A DNA stretch of 17,969 nucleotides from Microbacteriaceae bacterium. Its GTDB lineage: Bacteria > Actinomycetota > Actinomycetes > Actinomycetales > Microbacteriaceae. Location: assembly GCA_023254555.1 (NCBI GenBank), contig JALRLI010000016.1, positions 1-17,969 on the forward strand. Reading direction: 5' to 3'. The position numbers and the translations under genes are program-made. Within the stretch, counting starts at the first letter, position 1. Each line of letters opens with the position of its first letter. Positions 1-6,399 of the stretch are shown in pieces. The notes beneath the pieces are model-generated. The model made no database searches. It was not told where the DNA came from and saw nothing but the letters and a program-made list of their open reading frames with translations.

Positions 1-436
1 CACTGGCGTATTGACTCAGGATCTCGCGGTCCATTCTGGGCTTGAAGTAGTAGCCCTCAATGGATGCCCGGCTCGACAGCCGGAAAAGATTATGCATTCC
101 TTCAGTCGATGAAGAAAGCAAAGTCATGTGGGTATACGCACCCGACCCAGAAACATCATCATCGCCTCCGTTGCCCCATTTCACACGGGTACGGTCACCT
201 CGCGCGGTGCCCGGCGTAATGTAGGCTTCGGTGCCGATAATCGGTTTGATTCCTGCGGTTTTGGCTGTGCTCCAGAAGTCAAAGGCACCGAACATGTTGC
301 CGTGGTCGGTGATTGCAATCGCTGGCATTCCCTGCTCAACAGCAGCGTCAATGAGCGGCTTTACGCGGGCAGCACCATCGAGCATTGAGTATTCACTGTG
401 CACATGCAAATGCACAAAATTCTCTTTTTTACTCAA
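1..436 (-). CDS. dnaE: DNA polymerase III subunit alpha, N-terminal part (cut by window edge)
   Basis: This is the N-terminal 145 codons of the replicative DNA polymerase alpha subunit; the rest lies beyond position 1. The visible part is the PHP domain. After the start it reads FVHLHVHSEYSMLDGA, then AITDHGNMFGAFDFW, GIKPIIGTEAY and GMHNLFRLSS, all typical of actinobacterial DnaE1. The His-x-His metal site at residues 9-13 and the DHGN loop are intact. In mycobacterial DnaE1 an intact PHP domain carries the 3'-5' proofreading activity, so the same may hold here (inference). The start is TTG at 434-436: an in-frame TAA lies five codons upstream, and the next possible start is a GTG inside the conserved FVHLHVH block. 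The gene follows rluD after 59 bp containing an inverted repeat. The family is certain; the start is likely. Confidence 0.95.
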   Translation of the reverse strand, partial: MSKKENFVHLHVHSEYSMLDGAARVKPLIDAAVEQGMPAIAITDHGNMFGAFDFWSTAKTAGIKPIIGTEAYITPGTARGDRTRVKWGNGGDDDVSGSGAYTHMTLLSSSTEGMHNLFRLSSRASIEGYYFKPRMDREILSQYAS

Positions 437-447
437 CGTGTCCCGCT

Positions 448-475
448 TTTATTCTCGCCCGAATTCAAGAATAAA
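448..475. repeat. Inverted repeat in the rluD-dnaE gap
   Basis: Two 10-base arms (448-457, TTTATTCTCG; 466-475, CAAGAATAAA) can pair through eight A/T-rich Watson-Crick pairs, one wobble and one G-C pair, around an 8-base loop. The repeat sits 12 bp upstream of the dnaE TTG start and 20 bp after the rluD stop. Neither strand has a T-run after the stem, so it does not look like an intrinsic terminator. It could be an operator or an mRNA structure before dnaE; the role is unknown. Confidence 0.45.
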
Positions 476-495
476 CGATGACAGAGTGCAGCGTT

Positions 496-1416
496 TTAGC
501 CCTCGCGGAGAATCTCGAGTGCGTGCTGGAGATCCGTAGGATAGCCACTTGCGAATTCAACCTGTTTGTGACTTGTCGGATGCTCAAACCCGAGTTTCAC
601 TGCGTGCAACCACTGCCTGTCGAGTCCCAATTTTTCGCTGAGAGTCGGGTCTGCACCGTACATCGAATCCCCAACACACGGGTGTCGCTGAGCAGACATA
701 TGCACTCTAATTTGATGCGTACGGCCGGTTTCGAGCTCGATCTCGAGGAGGGTTGCGAATCGAAATGCCTCCAAGGTTTCATAGTGGGTGACAGATGGCT
801 TACCCCCCGTCGCAACAGCAAATTTCCATTCAGCGCCGGGGTGTCTGCCGATGGGGGCGTCAATCGTGCCACTAAATGGGTCTGGATGTCCCTGCACCAC
901 GGCGTGATAGATCTTGTGAACCCTTCGGTCACGAAACGCTTGCTTCAACACGCTATAGGCAATCTCGCTTTTGGCAACCATCATGACCCCGCTGGTGCCA
1001 ACATCGAGGCGGTGAACGATTCCCGTTCTCTCAGGTGGTCCGGACGTCGAAATACGGTAGCCGGCAGCGGCAAGCGCGCCCAAAACTGTTGGCCCAGTCC
1101 ACCCAATAGAAGGATGTGCAGCTACACCCGCTGGCTTATCGACAACAACGATGTCAGCATCGTCATAAATGATTCCGAACCCTTCCACCTCAACGGGCTC
1201 AATTCTTGGCGGTTCTTTCTCAGACCACTCCACGCTCAAGAGCGCCGCTGCTTCTAACCGATCCGATTTGCGGGCAAGTTGGCCATCGACAGTCACTCCT
1301 CCCGAAGAGACTACCTCTGCGGCAAATGATCTCGAAAAGCCGAGCAACTGCGAGAGAGCAACGTCTACGCGAACCCCTTCGAGACCCTCGGGCACCGGAA
1401 TTGACCTACTTGGCAA
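496..1416 (-). CDS. rluD: RluA/RluD-family 23S rRNA pseudouridine synthase
   Basis: The product is a 306-residue pseudouridine synthase that converts uridines in large-subunit rRNA; RluD acts on helix 69. An N-terminal S4 RNA-binding region (about residues 14-60, GVRVDVALSQLLGFSR) is followed by the catalytic domain. That domain has VVDKPAGVAAHPS, the active-site motif HRLDVGTSG (catalytic Asp at about 138), a late ETGRTHQIRVHM motif and PCVGDSMYGAD. The start chosen is TTG at 1414-1416. It gives an N-terminus beginning PSRSIPVPEG, as I recall for relatives, and AGGTGAGG lies just upstream. GTG at 1425 and ATG at 1461 are in-frame alternatives, but the latter would overlap lspA by 56 bp. With the TTG start the overlap with lspA is 11 bp. 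Exact rRNA target sites are inferred from the family. Confidence 0.93.
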   Translation of the reverse strand: MPSRSIPVPEGLEGVRVDVALSQLLGFSRSFAAEVVSSGGVTVDGQLARKSDRLEAAALLSVEWSEKEPPRIEPVEVEGFGIIYDDADIVVVDKPAGVAAHPSIGWTGPTVLGALAAAGYRISTSGPPERTGIVHRLDVGTSGVMMVAKSEIAYSVLKQAFRDRRVHKIYHAVVQGHPDPFSGTIDAPIGRHPGAEWKFAVATGGKPSVTHYETLEAFRFATLLEIELETGRTHQIRVHMSAQRHPCVGDSMYGADPTLSEKLGLDRQWLHAVKLGFEHPTSHKQVEFASGYPTDLQHALEILREG

Positions 1417-1954
1417 TTTCCTCACCTGCTCGAACGCGCTTATTTTGCATCGTGCCGTCAAACCCGATGCCGCGAATGATGAGCCAAATCAGGATAACCA
1501 TTGAGCTCACGATTGCAATGTCTGCAATGTTGTAGATGGCGGGAATCATCCACGGAGTCGAGATGAAATCAATCACGTGACCGACAGCGAAACCCGGTTC
1601 TCGAAAAAGCCGGTCAGTTAAGTTGCCTAGGGTGCCTCCGAGCAGCAGACCCAGAAACAACGCCCAAAGGGCTGACGTAATTCTTCTGCTCATCCAGATA
1701 ATCGCGATGCCGACGCTGGCGGCGAGGATTGTAAAAATCCAAGTTGAGCCAGATGCAATCGAGAAGGCAGCACCAGAGTTTCTGACAAACAGCCACTGCA
1801 AGAATTCGCCAATTACCGGCACTGGTTCGCCTTCTGGAAGGTTGTTGACGACCCAAAATTTCACCAGCTGGTCGGTCAGTAAGACTAAAACCGAAGACAG
1901 GGAAATGATGAGTAACGCTCGTCTGTGCCGTTCGCTCAGTGAGTCAGCTGTCAC
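1406..1954 (-). CDS. lspA: Lipoprotein signal peptidase (signal peptidase II)
   Basis: This 182-residue membrane aspartyl protease removes signal peptides from diacylglyceryl-modified prolipoproteins. Four hydrophobic segments are visible, at about residues 12-35, 69-88, 93-110 and 141-162. Family motifs are LTDQLVKFWV near the N-terminus, VRNSGAAFS at about 57-65, GGTLGNLTDR at 106-115, and the two catalytic aspartates in GHVIDFI (Asp129) and NIAD (Asp145). The start is GTG at 1952-1954, six bases after the divIVA stop, with only a weak Shine-Dalgarno sequence. This suggests translation coupled to divIVA. The 3' end overlaps rluD, a common partner of lspA in bacteria. Confidence 0.96.
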   Translation of the reverse strand: MTADSLSERHRRALLIISLSSVLVLLTDQLVKFWVVNNLPEGEPVPVIGEFLQWLFVRNSGAAFSIASGSTWIFTILAASVGIAIIWMSRRITSALWALFLGLLLGGTLGNLTDRLFREPGFAVGHVIDFISTPWMIPAIYNIADIAIVSSMVILIWLIIRGIGFDGTMQNKRVRAGEEIAK

Positions 1955-1960
1955 TGACTG

Positions 1961-2554
1961 TTAGTCCAGTACTGGATAGTTATCAGGTTCTGGTGAGTTT
2001 TCGAGTTCGCGAATTTGACCCTGGATGTAGGAGCGCAGGGTGTTGCGGTACTCGCCCTCAAATTCACGCAGCGAAGCAATGTTCTTTTCAACTTTCTTGC
2101 GCTCTTTATCGAGCTCTGAGAGTTCTTTCGAACGCTGCTTCTGGGCAGTAGAAACGAGATCATGTGCAGTCTGCTCCGCCTCTGAAATGAGTTGGTCTCG
2201 CTTGGTTTCGCCCTCGTGAATGTACTTGTCGTGCAGCTCTGATGCGAGCTGGAGCATGTTGCTCGATTTGATTGCGTCTGAGGTCGAAACAGCTCCGGTG
2301 GCTGGCGCCGACTCCTCGGTGGCCGCCTTTTCGGCAATCGCGGTGCTCTGAGCAGGCACACCCGCCTTCGCCGCTTCAAGCTGCTCGGCAAGCTTCTGCT
2401 TTTCTTCTGTTAAGGCCTTGATTTCATCTTCGTAGCGCTTGAACTCAGCAACAACCTCGTCGAGAAAGTCGTCAACCTGGTCAAGATCGTATCCGTCACG
2501 AAATTTTGTAATTGTGAACCGCTTGTTGACTACGTCTTCAGGGGTCAAAGCCAT
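1961..2554 (-). CDS. divIVA: DivIVA/Wag31 polar growth protein
   Basis: The product is a 197-residue coiled-coil scaffold that binds curved membrane at poles and septa and organises polar cell-wall growth in actinobacteria. The N-terminal membrane-binding domain reads MALTPEDVVNKRFTITKF, then RDGYDLDQVDDFLDEV (residues 1-34). A heptad coil from about 35 to 60 (KRYEDEIKALTEEKQKL) is followed by an Ala/Thr/Ser-rich linker (about 65-100) and a second coiled coil (about 100-180). It is shorter than the mycobacterial Wag31 (about 260 residues), mainly in the linker. The ATG at 2552-2554 is chosen because homologues begin exactly here. An upstream in-frame start at 2617 would add an unconserved 21 residues. 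AAAGAGA upstream is a plausible ribosome binding site. Confidence 0.96.
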   Translation of the reverse strand: MALTPEDVVNKRFTITKFRDGYDLDQVDDFLDEVVAEFKRYEDEIKALTEEKQKLAEQLEAAKAGVPAQSTAIAEKAATEESAPATGAVSTSDAIKSSNMLQLASELHDKYIHEGETKRDQLISEAEQTAHDLVSTAQKQRSKELSELDKERKKVEKNIASLREFEGEYRNTLRSYIQGQIRELENSPEPDNYPVLD

Positions 2555-2620
2555 TTCATGTCTCTTTCGTTGAAAAACCAAACACAGCGCGGGCACGTTG
2601 GATTGCAGGCTGCACAAGCA

Positions 2621-2626
2621 ATCATA
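2621..2626 (-). promoter_or_regulatory. Possible -10 element upstream of divIVA
   Basis: On the minus strand TATGAT (five of six bases match TATAAT) lies 66 bp upstream of the divIVA start, in the 78-bp gap after yggT. No good -35 hexamer sits 16-18 bp upstream. A weak 6-bp inverted repeat (2601-2606 with 2618-2623) overlaps it. It would give divIVA its own promoter, but the evidence is thin. Confidence 0.2.
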
Positions 2627-2632
2627 GTCACT

Positions 2633-2920
2633 TTAGGGAAGGAACCCTTGAATCAGCCAGCAGCTCAGCATTGTCAGCATCCACCCAAAGTCGATTGCGA
2701 AAGCTCCGAGCCTGAGCGGCGGGATGAGCTTCTGAAACATTTTTATTGGCGGGTCTGTCACCGTATAAATCAGCTCGAAAATGACCAAAAGCGCGCTGGG
2801 AGGCCGAAAGCTTCGGTTGAGCACTCGAATCCAATCGATGATAAATCTCGCCCAAAGGAGAACTATATAGATTCCAATCAGCGTGCGCAGAACGCCACTG
2901 ATGACCAGTAAAACAGCCAC
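2633..2920 (-). CDS. yggT: YggT/YlmG-family small membrane protein
   Basis: This 95-residue integral membrane protein has two hydrophobic segments, at about residues 3-23 and 70-92. Between them lie the family features LLWARFIIDWIRV and VTDPPIKMFQKLIPP (the TDPxL/I-type motif followed by a prolyl turn). YggT/YlmG proteins occur beside sepF in Gram-positive bacteria and in cyanobacteria and plastids. Their precise role is unclear, with links to division, nucleoid or membrane organisation. The start is GTG at 2918-2920, nine bases after the sepF stop. The ribosome binding site is weak, so coupling to sepF is likely. Confidence 0.92.
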   Translation of the reverse strand: MAVLLVISGVLRTLIGIYIVLLWARFIIDWIRVLNRSFRPPSALLVIFELIYTVTDPPIKMFQKLIPPLRLGAFAIDFGWMLTMLSCWLIQGFLP

Positions 2921-2929
2921 AGCTGGTGG

Positions 2930-3397
2930 CTAGTTTTGGAAGAAAGAAGTATCTACTTCACCTGTGGGAATCCCAGCTTCGCCGCTGACAGCGATGTGCT
3001 CCGGCGAAAGCAAGAACACCTTGCTAGAGATCCGTTCGATTTTGCCGTAGAGACCCTGTGAAAGCCCGCTCGCGAAATCAATGAGCCTGCGCGCTTCCGA
3101 ATCGTTCATCTGAGACAGGTTAATGATGACTGGAATGCCATCACGGAATGTTTCGGCAATCTGCTGAGCATCATTGTAGGTGCGTGGGTGAACGGTAAGA
3201 ATTTCATTCATCGCAGATGGTTGAGCCTGGCGGGTGGGTGTCGATTTACGAAGCGGGGTCAAATTTGCCCGCGCTGATGGCTGCACTGCGGTCTCATGAT
3301 GAGCGACCTGGGTACCAGCGACTGTCGACTGCTCTACATCGAGCTCTTCTTCAGCCAAGCCAAGGTAGACCATTGTCTTTTTGAGTGGATTTGCCAT
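2930..3397 (-). CDS. sepF: Cell division protein SepF
   Basis: SepF anchors and bundles FtsZ filaments at the membrane. It is the main early FtsZ anchor in actinobacteria, which lack FtsA. The 155-residue product has the N-terminal amphipathic membrane-binding peptide (MANPLKKTMVYLGLAEEE), a variable linker (about 20-62) and the SepF/DUF552 core (about 65-140). The core includes LTVHPRTYNDAQQIAETF, VIINLSQM and ARRLIDFASGLSQGLYGKI. Two ATG codons stand in tandem at 3400 and 3397. The second is preferred because GGAGG (3403-3407) is five bases away from it and only two from the first, and because relatives begin MANPL. The matching FtsZ C-terminal tail is encoded two genes upstream. Confidence 0.96.
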   Translation of the reverse strand: MANPLKKTMVYLGLAEEELDVEQSTVAGTQVAHHETAVQPSARANLTPLRKSTPTRQAQPSAMNEILTVHPRTYNDAQQIAETFRDGIPVIINLSQMNDSEARRLIDFASGLSQGLYGKIERISSKVFLLSPEHIAVSGEAGIPTGEVDTSFFQN

Positions 3398-3402
3398 CAT
3401 TT

Positions 3403-3407
3403 CCTCC
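3403..3407 (-). promoter_or_regulatory. sepF ribosome binding site
   Basis: Minus-strand GGAGG is followed by AA and then two ATG codons in a row. Its spacing (five bases to the second ATG, two to the first) favours 3397 as the sepF start. Confidence 0.7.
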
Positions 3408-3438
3408 GTGAGGTAGTTCTTGTTCGAGATTAACTCAA

Positions 3439-4113
3439 TCAGGGCCTGTTTCCGGTTATTGCCGTGCCAATTCTTAGGTGTGTCGCACCCTCTGCAATCG
3501 CATCAACGAAGTCTCCGGTCATCCCTGCCGAAATGTCTGTTGCGCCCGGAGCAATCGTTGTCGCCAGTTCCGAAAGTTCACGTAGTCGAGCGAAAGCAGA
3601 ACGCGGCTCCTCGTCCAAAGGAGCGACAGCCATAAGACCTCTCAGGTTGAGCGAAGGCGTTTCAATTACTCTCTCGATGAGCTGAGGCATTTCAAGCGGC
3701 TGCACCCCGCCTCTACCAGGATCGGAAGTGAGGTTCACCTGCACGAAACAGTCGATTCGGCGTTCGATCGGAGAGAGCGCATCAACAAGCCCGACCCTGT
3801 CGATACCATGAATAACATCGGCATACCTCGCAACTTGGCGAGCCTTTTTTGTTTGAAGTTGGCCAATAAAATGCCACGTCAAATCGAGATCGCTGAGCTC
3901 ATCAAATTTGTTTCCAGCCTCCGGATGGCGATTTTCGCCGATATCTCGAACACCAAGGGCAGCCAAATCTCGGATGAGCGATGATGGGTGAAACTTGGTA
4001 ACGACAATGAGCGTGATCTCTGATGGATCGCGATTTACCGCGGTGGCAGCATCCGCAATCTTCTCTTGAACACTGCGCAGTCGCGCCCCGAGACTGTCAA
4101 TGGCACCAGACAC
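3439..4113 (-). CDS. yggS: YggS/PLPBP-family pyridoxal phosphate homeostasis protein
   Basis: The 224-residue product is a TIM-barrel, PLP-binding protein without known enzyme activity that maintains PLP and amino-acid homeostasis. PLP is expected on Lys40 in LIVVTKFHP. Other family motifs are DIGENRHPEA (about 57-66), WHFIGQLQTKKAR, FVQVNLTSDPGRGGV, LRGLMAVAP, and the phosphate-binding region SAGMTGD followed by EGATHLRIGTAITG. In most relatives I recall the phosphate loop reads GMS; here it is GMT. The start is GTG at 4111-4113, five bases after the ftsZ stop, with little Shine-Dalgarno match, so coupling to ftsZ is likely. Homologues (ylmE) occupy this ftsZ-sepF position in many Gram-positive bacteria. 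Confidence 0.94.
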   Translation of the reverse strand: MSGAIDSLGARLRSVQEKIADAATAVNRDPSEITLIVVTKFHPSSLIRDLAALGVRDIGENRHPEAGNKFDELSDLDLTWHFIGQLQTKKARQVARYADVIHGIDRVGLVDALSPIERRIDCFVQVNLTSDPGRGGVQPLEMPQLIERVIETPSLNLRGLMAVAPLDEEPRSAFARLRELSELATTIAPGATDISAGMTGDFVDAIAEGATHLRIGTAITGNRP

Positions 4114-4118
4114 AGTGC

Positions 4119-5291
4119 TTACTTCAAGAAGTCTGGGATATCGATATCGTCGTCGTCAGCGAACGACGGGTCAGCGAGCGTGGCTTCAACAGGTGCGGGG
4201 GGAATCGGGCCACTATCAGCAAAATCGTTCACCGAAACCGCCTGGGTGTCACCCTCTTCGAGATTGATTTGACCTGAATGAGAGGGATTGACGTAGGTCG
4301 CTCGACGAGCTTGGTCAGCGCGAGTCTCGAATGTCGCATGCGGCAGCGTCTGATTGTCGAATCCCGCTGCAATGACCGTCACGCGGACTTCGTCACCGAG
4401 CGTGTCGTCGATTACCGTACCGAAAATGATGTTCGCTTCAGGGTGTACCACGTCTTGCACGAGCGATGAGGCTTCAGAAATTTCACTGAGCGCCAGATTC
4501 GAGCTTCCCTGAATGCTCAATAGCACGCCGTGAGCGCCCTCGATGCTTGCTTCAAGAAGCGGCGATGAGACTGCAAGCTCTGCCGCTTTGATTGCACGAT
4601 CTGCACCACGCGCCGAGCCAATACCCATCAACGCAGCACCCGCGCCATGCATGACTGATTTCACATCTGCAAAGTCTAGGTTGATCAAGCCCGGAGTCGT
4701 AATCAAATCTGTGATGCCCTGAACACCGGCAAGCAAGACTTGATCTGCAGCGGAGAAGGCCTCAATCATGCTAATTCCCGGCTCGCTAATGTCGAGGAGA
4801 CGATCGTTAGGAACAACGATGAGTGTGTCTACTTCTTCACGAAGGTTATTGATGCCCAAATCGGCCTGATTTGCTCGACGCTTGCCTTCGAATGAGAATG
4901 GCCTGGTTACCACACCGATGGTGAGCGCGCCGATTGACTTTGCAATGCGAGCAACAATCGGAGCGGCGCCAGTGCCAGTTCCTCCACCTTCACCTGCGGT
5001 AACGAAGACAAGATCTGCGCCCGTGAGTGCCTCTTCAATGTCATCAGCGTGGTCTTCAGCCGCCCTGCGACCGACTTCGGGATCAGCGCCTGCACCTAAG
5101 CCGCGAGTAAGTTCGCGCCCGATATCGAGTTTTACGTCGGCATCGCTGAGCAAGAGTGCCTGTGCATCTGTGTTGACAGCAATGAACTCGACTCCTCGAA
5201 GACCGAGCTCAATCATGCGATTGACGGCGTTGACGCCGCCTCCGCCGACACCAACAACTTTGATGACTGCGAGGTAATTTTGATTCGACAC
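4119..5291 (-). CDS. ftsZ: Cell division protein FtsZ
   Basis: FtsZ is the tubulin-like GTPase that forms the Z ring. The 390-residue product has the first glycine loop (VVGVGGGGVNAVNRM, about 12-26), the tubulin signature GGGTGTG at 102-108, NDRLL, and the catalytic T7 loop (NLDFADVKSVM). It ends with an acidic linker and the conserved tail DDDDIDIPDFLK, which binds SepF and other partners. The start is GTG at 5289-5291, five bases after GGAGG. It yields the expected N-terminus (MSNQNYLAVIKVV), whereas an in-frame start at 5321 would read through the ribosome binding site. The C-terminal linker is short (about 70 residues). The 115-bp leader has promoter-like hexamers and a stem-loop; this is the widest spacer in the cluster. 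Confidence 0.98.
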   Translation of the reverse strand: MSNQNYLAVIKVVGVGGGGVNAVNRMIELGLRGVEFIAVNTDAQALLLSDADVKLDIGRELTRGLGAGADPEVGRRAAEDHADDIEEALTGADLVFVTAGEGGGTGTGAAPIVARIAKSIGALTIGVVTRPFSFEGKRRANQADLGINNLREEVDTLIVVPNDRLLDISEPGISMIEAFSAADQVLLAGVQGITDLITTPGLINLDFADVKSVMHGAGAALMGIGSARGADRAIKAAELAVSSPLLEASIEGAHGVLLSIQGSSNLALSEISEASSLVQDVVHPEANIIFGTVIDDTLGDEVRVTVIAAGFDNQTLPHATFETRADQARRATYVNPSHSGQINLEEGDTQAVSVNDFADSGPIPPAPVEATLADPSFADDDDIDIPDFLK

Positions 5292-5296
5292 GCCGG

Positions 5297-5301
5297 CCTC
5301 C
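5297..5301 (-). promoter_or_regulatory. ftsZ ribosome binding site
   Basis: Minus-strand GGAGG lies five bases upstream of the GTG at 5291. It decides the start, because the longer reading frame from 5321 would place this site inside the coding sequence. Confidence 0.8.
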
Positions 5302-5307
5302 GGTAAA

Positions 5308-5336
5308 ACCTTAAACCTCAACTAGAGGATTAAAGT
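5308..5336 (-). repeat. Stem-loop in the ftsZ leader
   Basis: Two 12-base arms (5308-5319 and 5325-5336) pair with ten Watson-Crick pairs, one G-U wobble and one T-T mismatch, around a 5-base loop. On the transcribed strand the arms read ACTTTAATCCTC and GAGGTTTAAGGT. The stem ends six bases before the GGAGG site and is followed by a run of four T (one of them in the arm). It may be a 5' mRNA stabiliser, a weak attenuator or an operator. The T-run is too short to call a terminator. Confidence 0.5.
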
Positions 5337-5372
5337 ATATTCTCGGTATACATTTACTGTGATTACGTTAAA
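5334..5372 (-). promoter_or_regulatory. Candidate ftsZ promoter region
   Basis: In the ftsQ-ftsZ gap the minus strand carries TATACC (5345-5350), preceded by TG directly upstream. A weak -35-like TTTAAC (5367-5372) lies 16 bp before it. A second -10-like TATACT (5334-5339) has no clear -35. The region is A/T-rich compared with its surroundings. A dedicated ftsZ promoter after ftsQ is common in actinobacteria, but the exact elements here are only suggestive. Confidence 0.35.
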
Positions 5373-5406
5373 CCCCCGAAACAAGGATTCTTCGAATAAC
5401 ACGCCG

Positions 5407-6390
5407 TTACGAGAAAACAGGGGCTTCGGTTGACGACACGTTGATAGTCGAAACATTTCGGCCGGCCAACGCGGCCATCATCTTCGTCGCCAAAATACTC
5501 TTCTTTGCAGACTCGTCAGCGCTCCCCCAGATAATCGTGATGCCGTTGACGAGCTTAAACGTCACGTCTTGATCTGTTGTCGCCGAAGCGATATCCACCT
5601 GTGCGGCGAGCTCTGGTTGCATATTCGCCAAAGCACTTGCTGTCGCCTCAAACGCCGGAGAGTTCACATCTACAACAAGTCCGTCTGCTAGCGCAAAACC
5701 AGGGATGCGAGCATCAGCCGTCTGAATGACAACACCTGCAGAATCAACTAAATCGAACTGTTTTCCTCGCTTGATATTAATCACGGGCTGGCGTTCGATT
5801 ACTCGAATGACAAGCGTATTCGGAGGCTGAGTCTCAATTGAGTACTTTTGGATGAGCGGGAATTGGGTCAGAGCATCATGAATTTTTTGAGCATCCACCG
5901 AAACAAGGGGTTGACCAATTTCGAAGCCGACACTTTCTACCACAGCCACCGAATCCAACCTTGACGCTCCAATAACTTCGATTTTCTGAACCGTCATAGC
6001 TGGTGAAAAAACCCCGATGGTGACGAAAAGGGCAAGAGCAGCAACCGACACAGCCGCTATCAACCACCGACGCTTCCTCACCCGAGAGAGTTGAGTGAAC
6101 CTCCGGCGCTCACCCTTTTCGCGTTTTTTTCGAGTCTTACGAGCGAGTTTCAGATCTTTGAGAGCATCCCTGGCTCGTTTCGTCTGCTCCGCCAACTCAG
6201 TGTGCACCGTGGTGGTTGGAGATTCAGGCTGCTCGATTACGGGCCCTGAAGCCAGCTCTGGAAGCTCTGGAGCCACTGGCGCAGGAGCAACCACCCCGGG
6301 CGCTGCCTCGGGTGATCTTTTATCGGCCGCGCGGTCAGGAAGGGGTCGCGTATCCCGGCCGGAACTGTCAAATCCGTGCGGACGCTTCAT
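5407..6390 (-). CDS. ftsQ: Cell division protein FtsQ (DivIB)
   Basis: This 327-residue bitopic membrane protein belongs to the divisome FtsQ-FtsL-FtsB complex that activates FtsW-FtsI. A long cytoplasmic tail (1-108) is Pro/Ala-rich to about 60 and then strongly basic (KTRKKREKGERRRF; RVRKRRW). One transmembrane helix follows (about 109-128). Next is the POTRA domain (about 133-201: VQKIEVIGASRLD, IGQPLVSVDAQKI, FPLIQKYSIETQPPNTLVIRV, ERQPV) and a beta-rich FtsQ domain (LVDSAGVVI to the C-terminus). The ATG at 6388-6390 lies nine bases after the murC stop, with a weak AGG site nine bases upstream. The position between murC and ftsZ is the standard actinobacterial order. I am confident of the family. 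Confidence 0.95.
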   Translation of the reverse strand: MKRPHGFDSSGRDTRPLPDRAADKRSPEAAPGVVAPAPVAPELPELASGPVIEQPESPTTTVHTELAEQTKRARDALKDLKLARKTRKKREKGERRRFTQLSRVRKRRWLIAAVSVAALALFVTIGVFSPAMTVQKIEVIGASRLDSVAVVESVGFEIGQPLVSVDAQKIHDALTQFPLIQKYSIETQPPNTLVIRVIERQPVINIKRGKQFDLVDSAGVVIQTADARIPGFALADGLVVDVNSPAFEATASALANMQPELAAQVDIASATTDQDVTFKLVNGITIIWGSADESAKKSILATKMMAALAGRNVSTINVSSTEAPVFS

Positions 6391-6399
6391 AGATTTTGC

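Noticed and set aside
478..1257. A 259-codon open frame on the plus strand opposite rluD
   Set aside because: RluD is unmistakable on the other strand. The plus-strand translation has no family features and no separate promoter or ribosome binding site that I can see.
2921..2932. Short inverted repeat AGCCAC/GTGGCT spanning the sepF stop and yggT start as a terminator
   Set aside because: Six base pairs, no T-run, and the genes are nine bases apart in one operon; probably chance.
4882..5277. A 131-codon plus-strand open frame opposite ftsZ, rich in Ser, Pro and Ala
   Set aside because: Its low-complexity composition mirrors the Gly/Ala/Asp-rich FtsZ frame; this is an antisense shadow.
5308..5336. 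The ftsZ leader stem-loop as an intrinsic terminator of the upstream mur operon
   Set aside because: The stem is A/T-rich with a mismatch and is followed by only four T, so strong termination is unlikely; kept as a structural element only.
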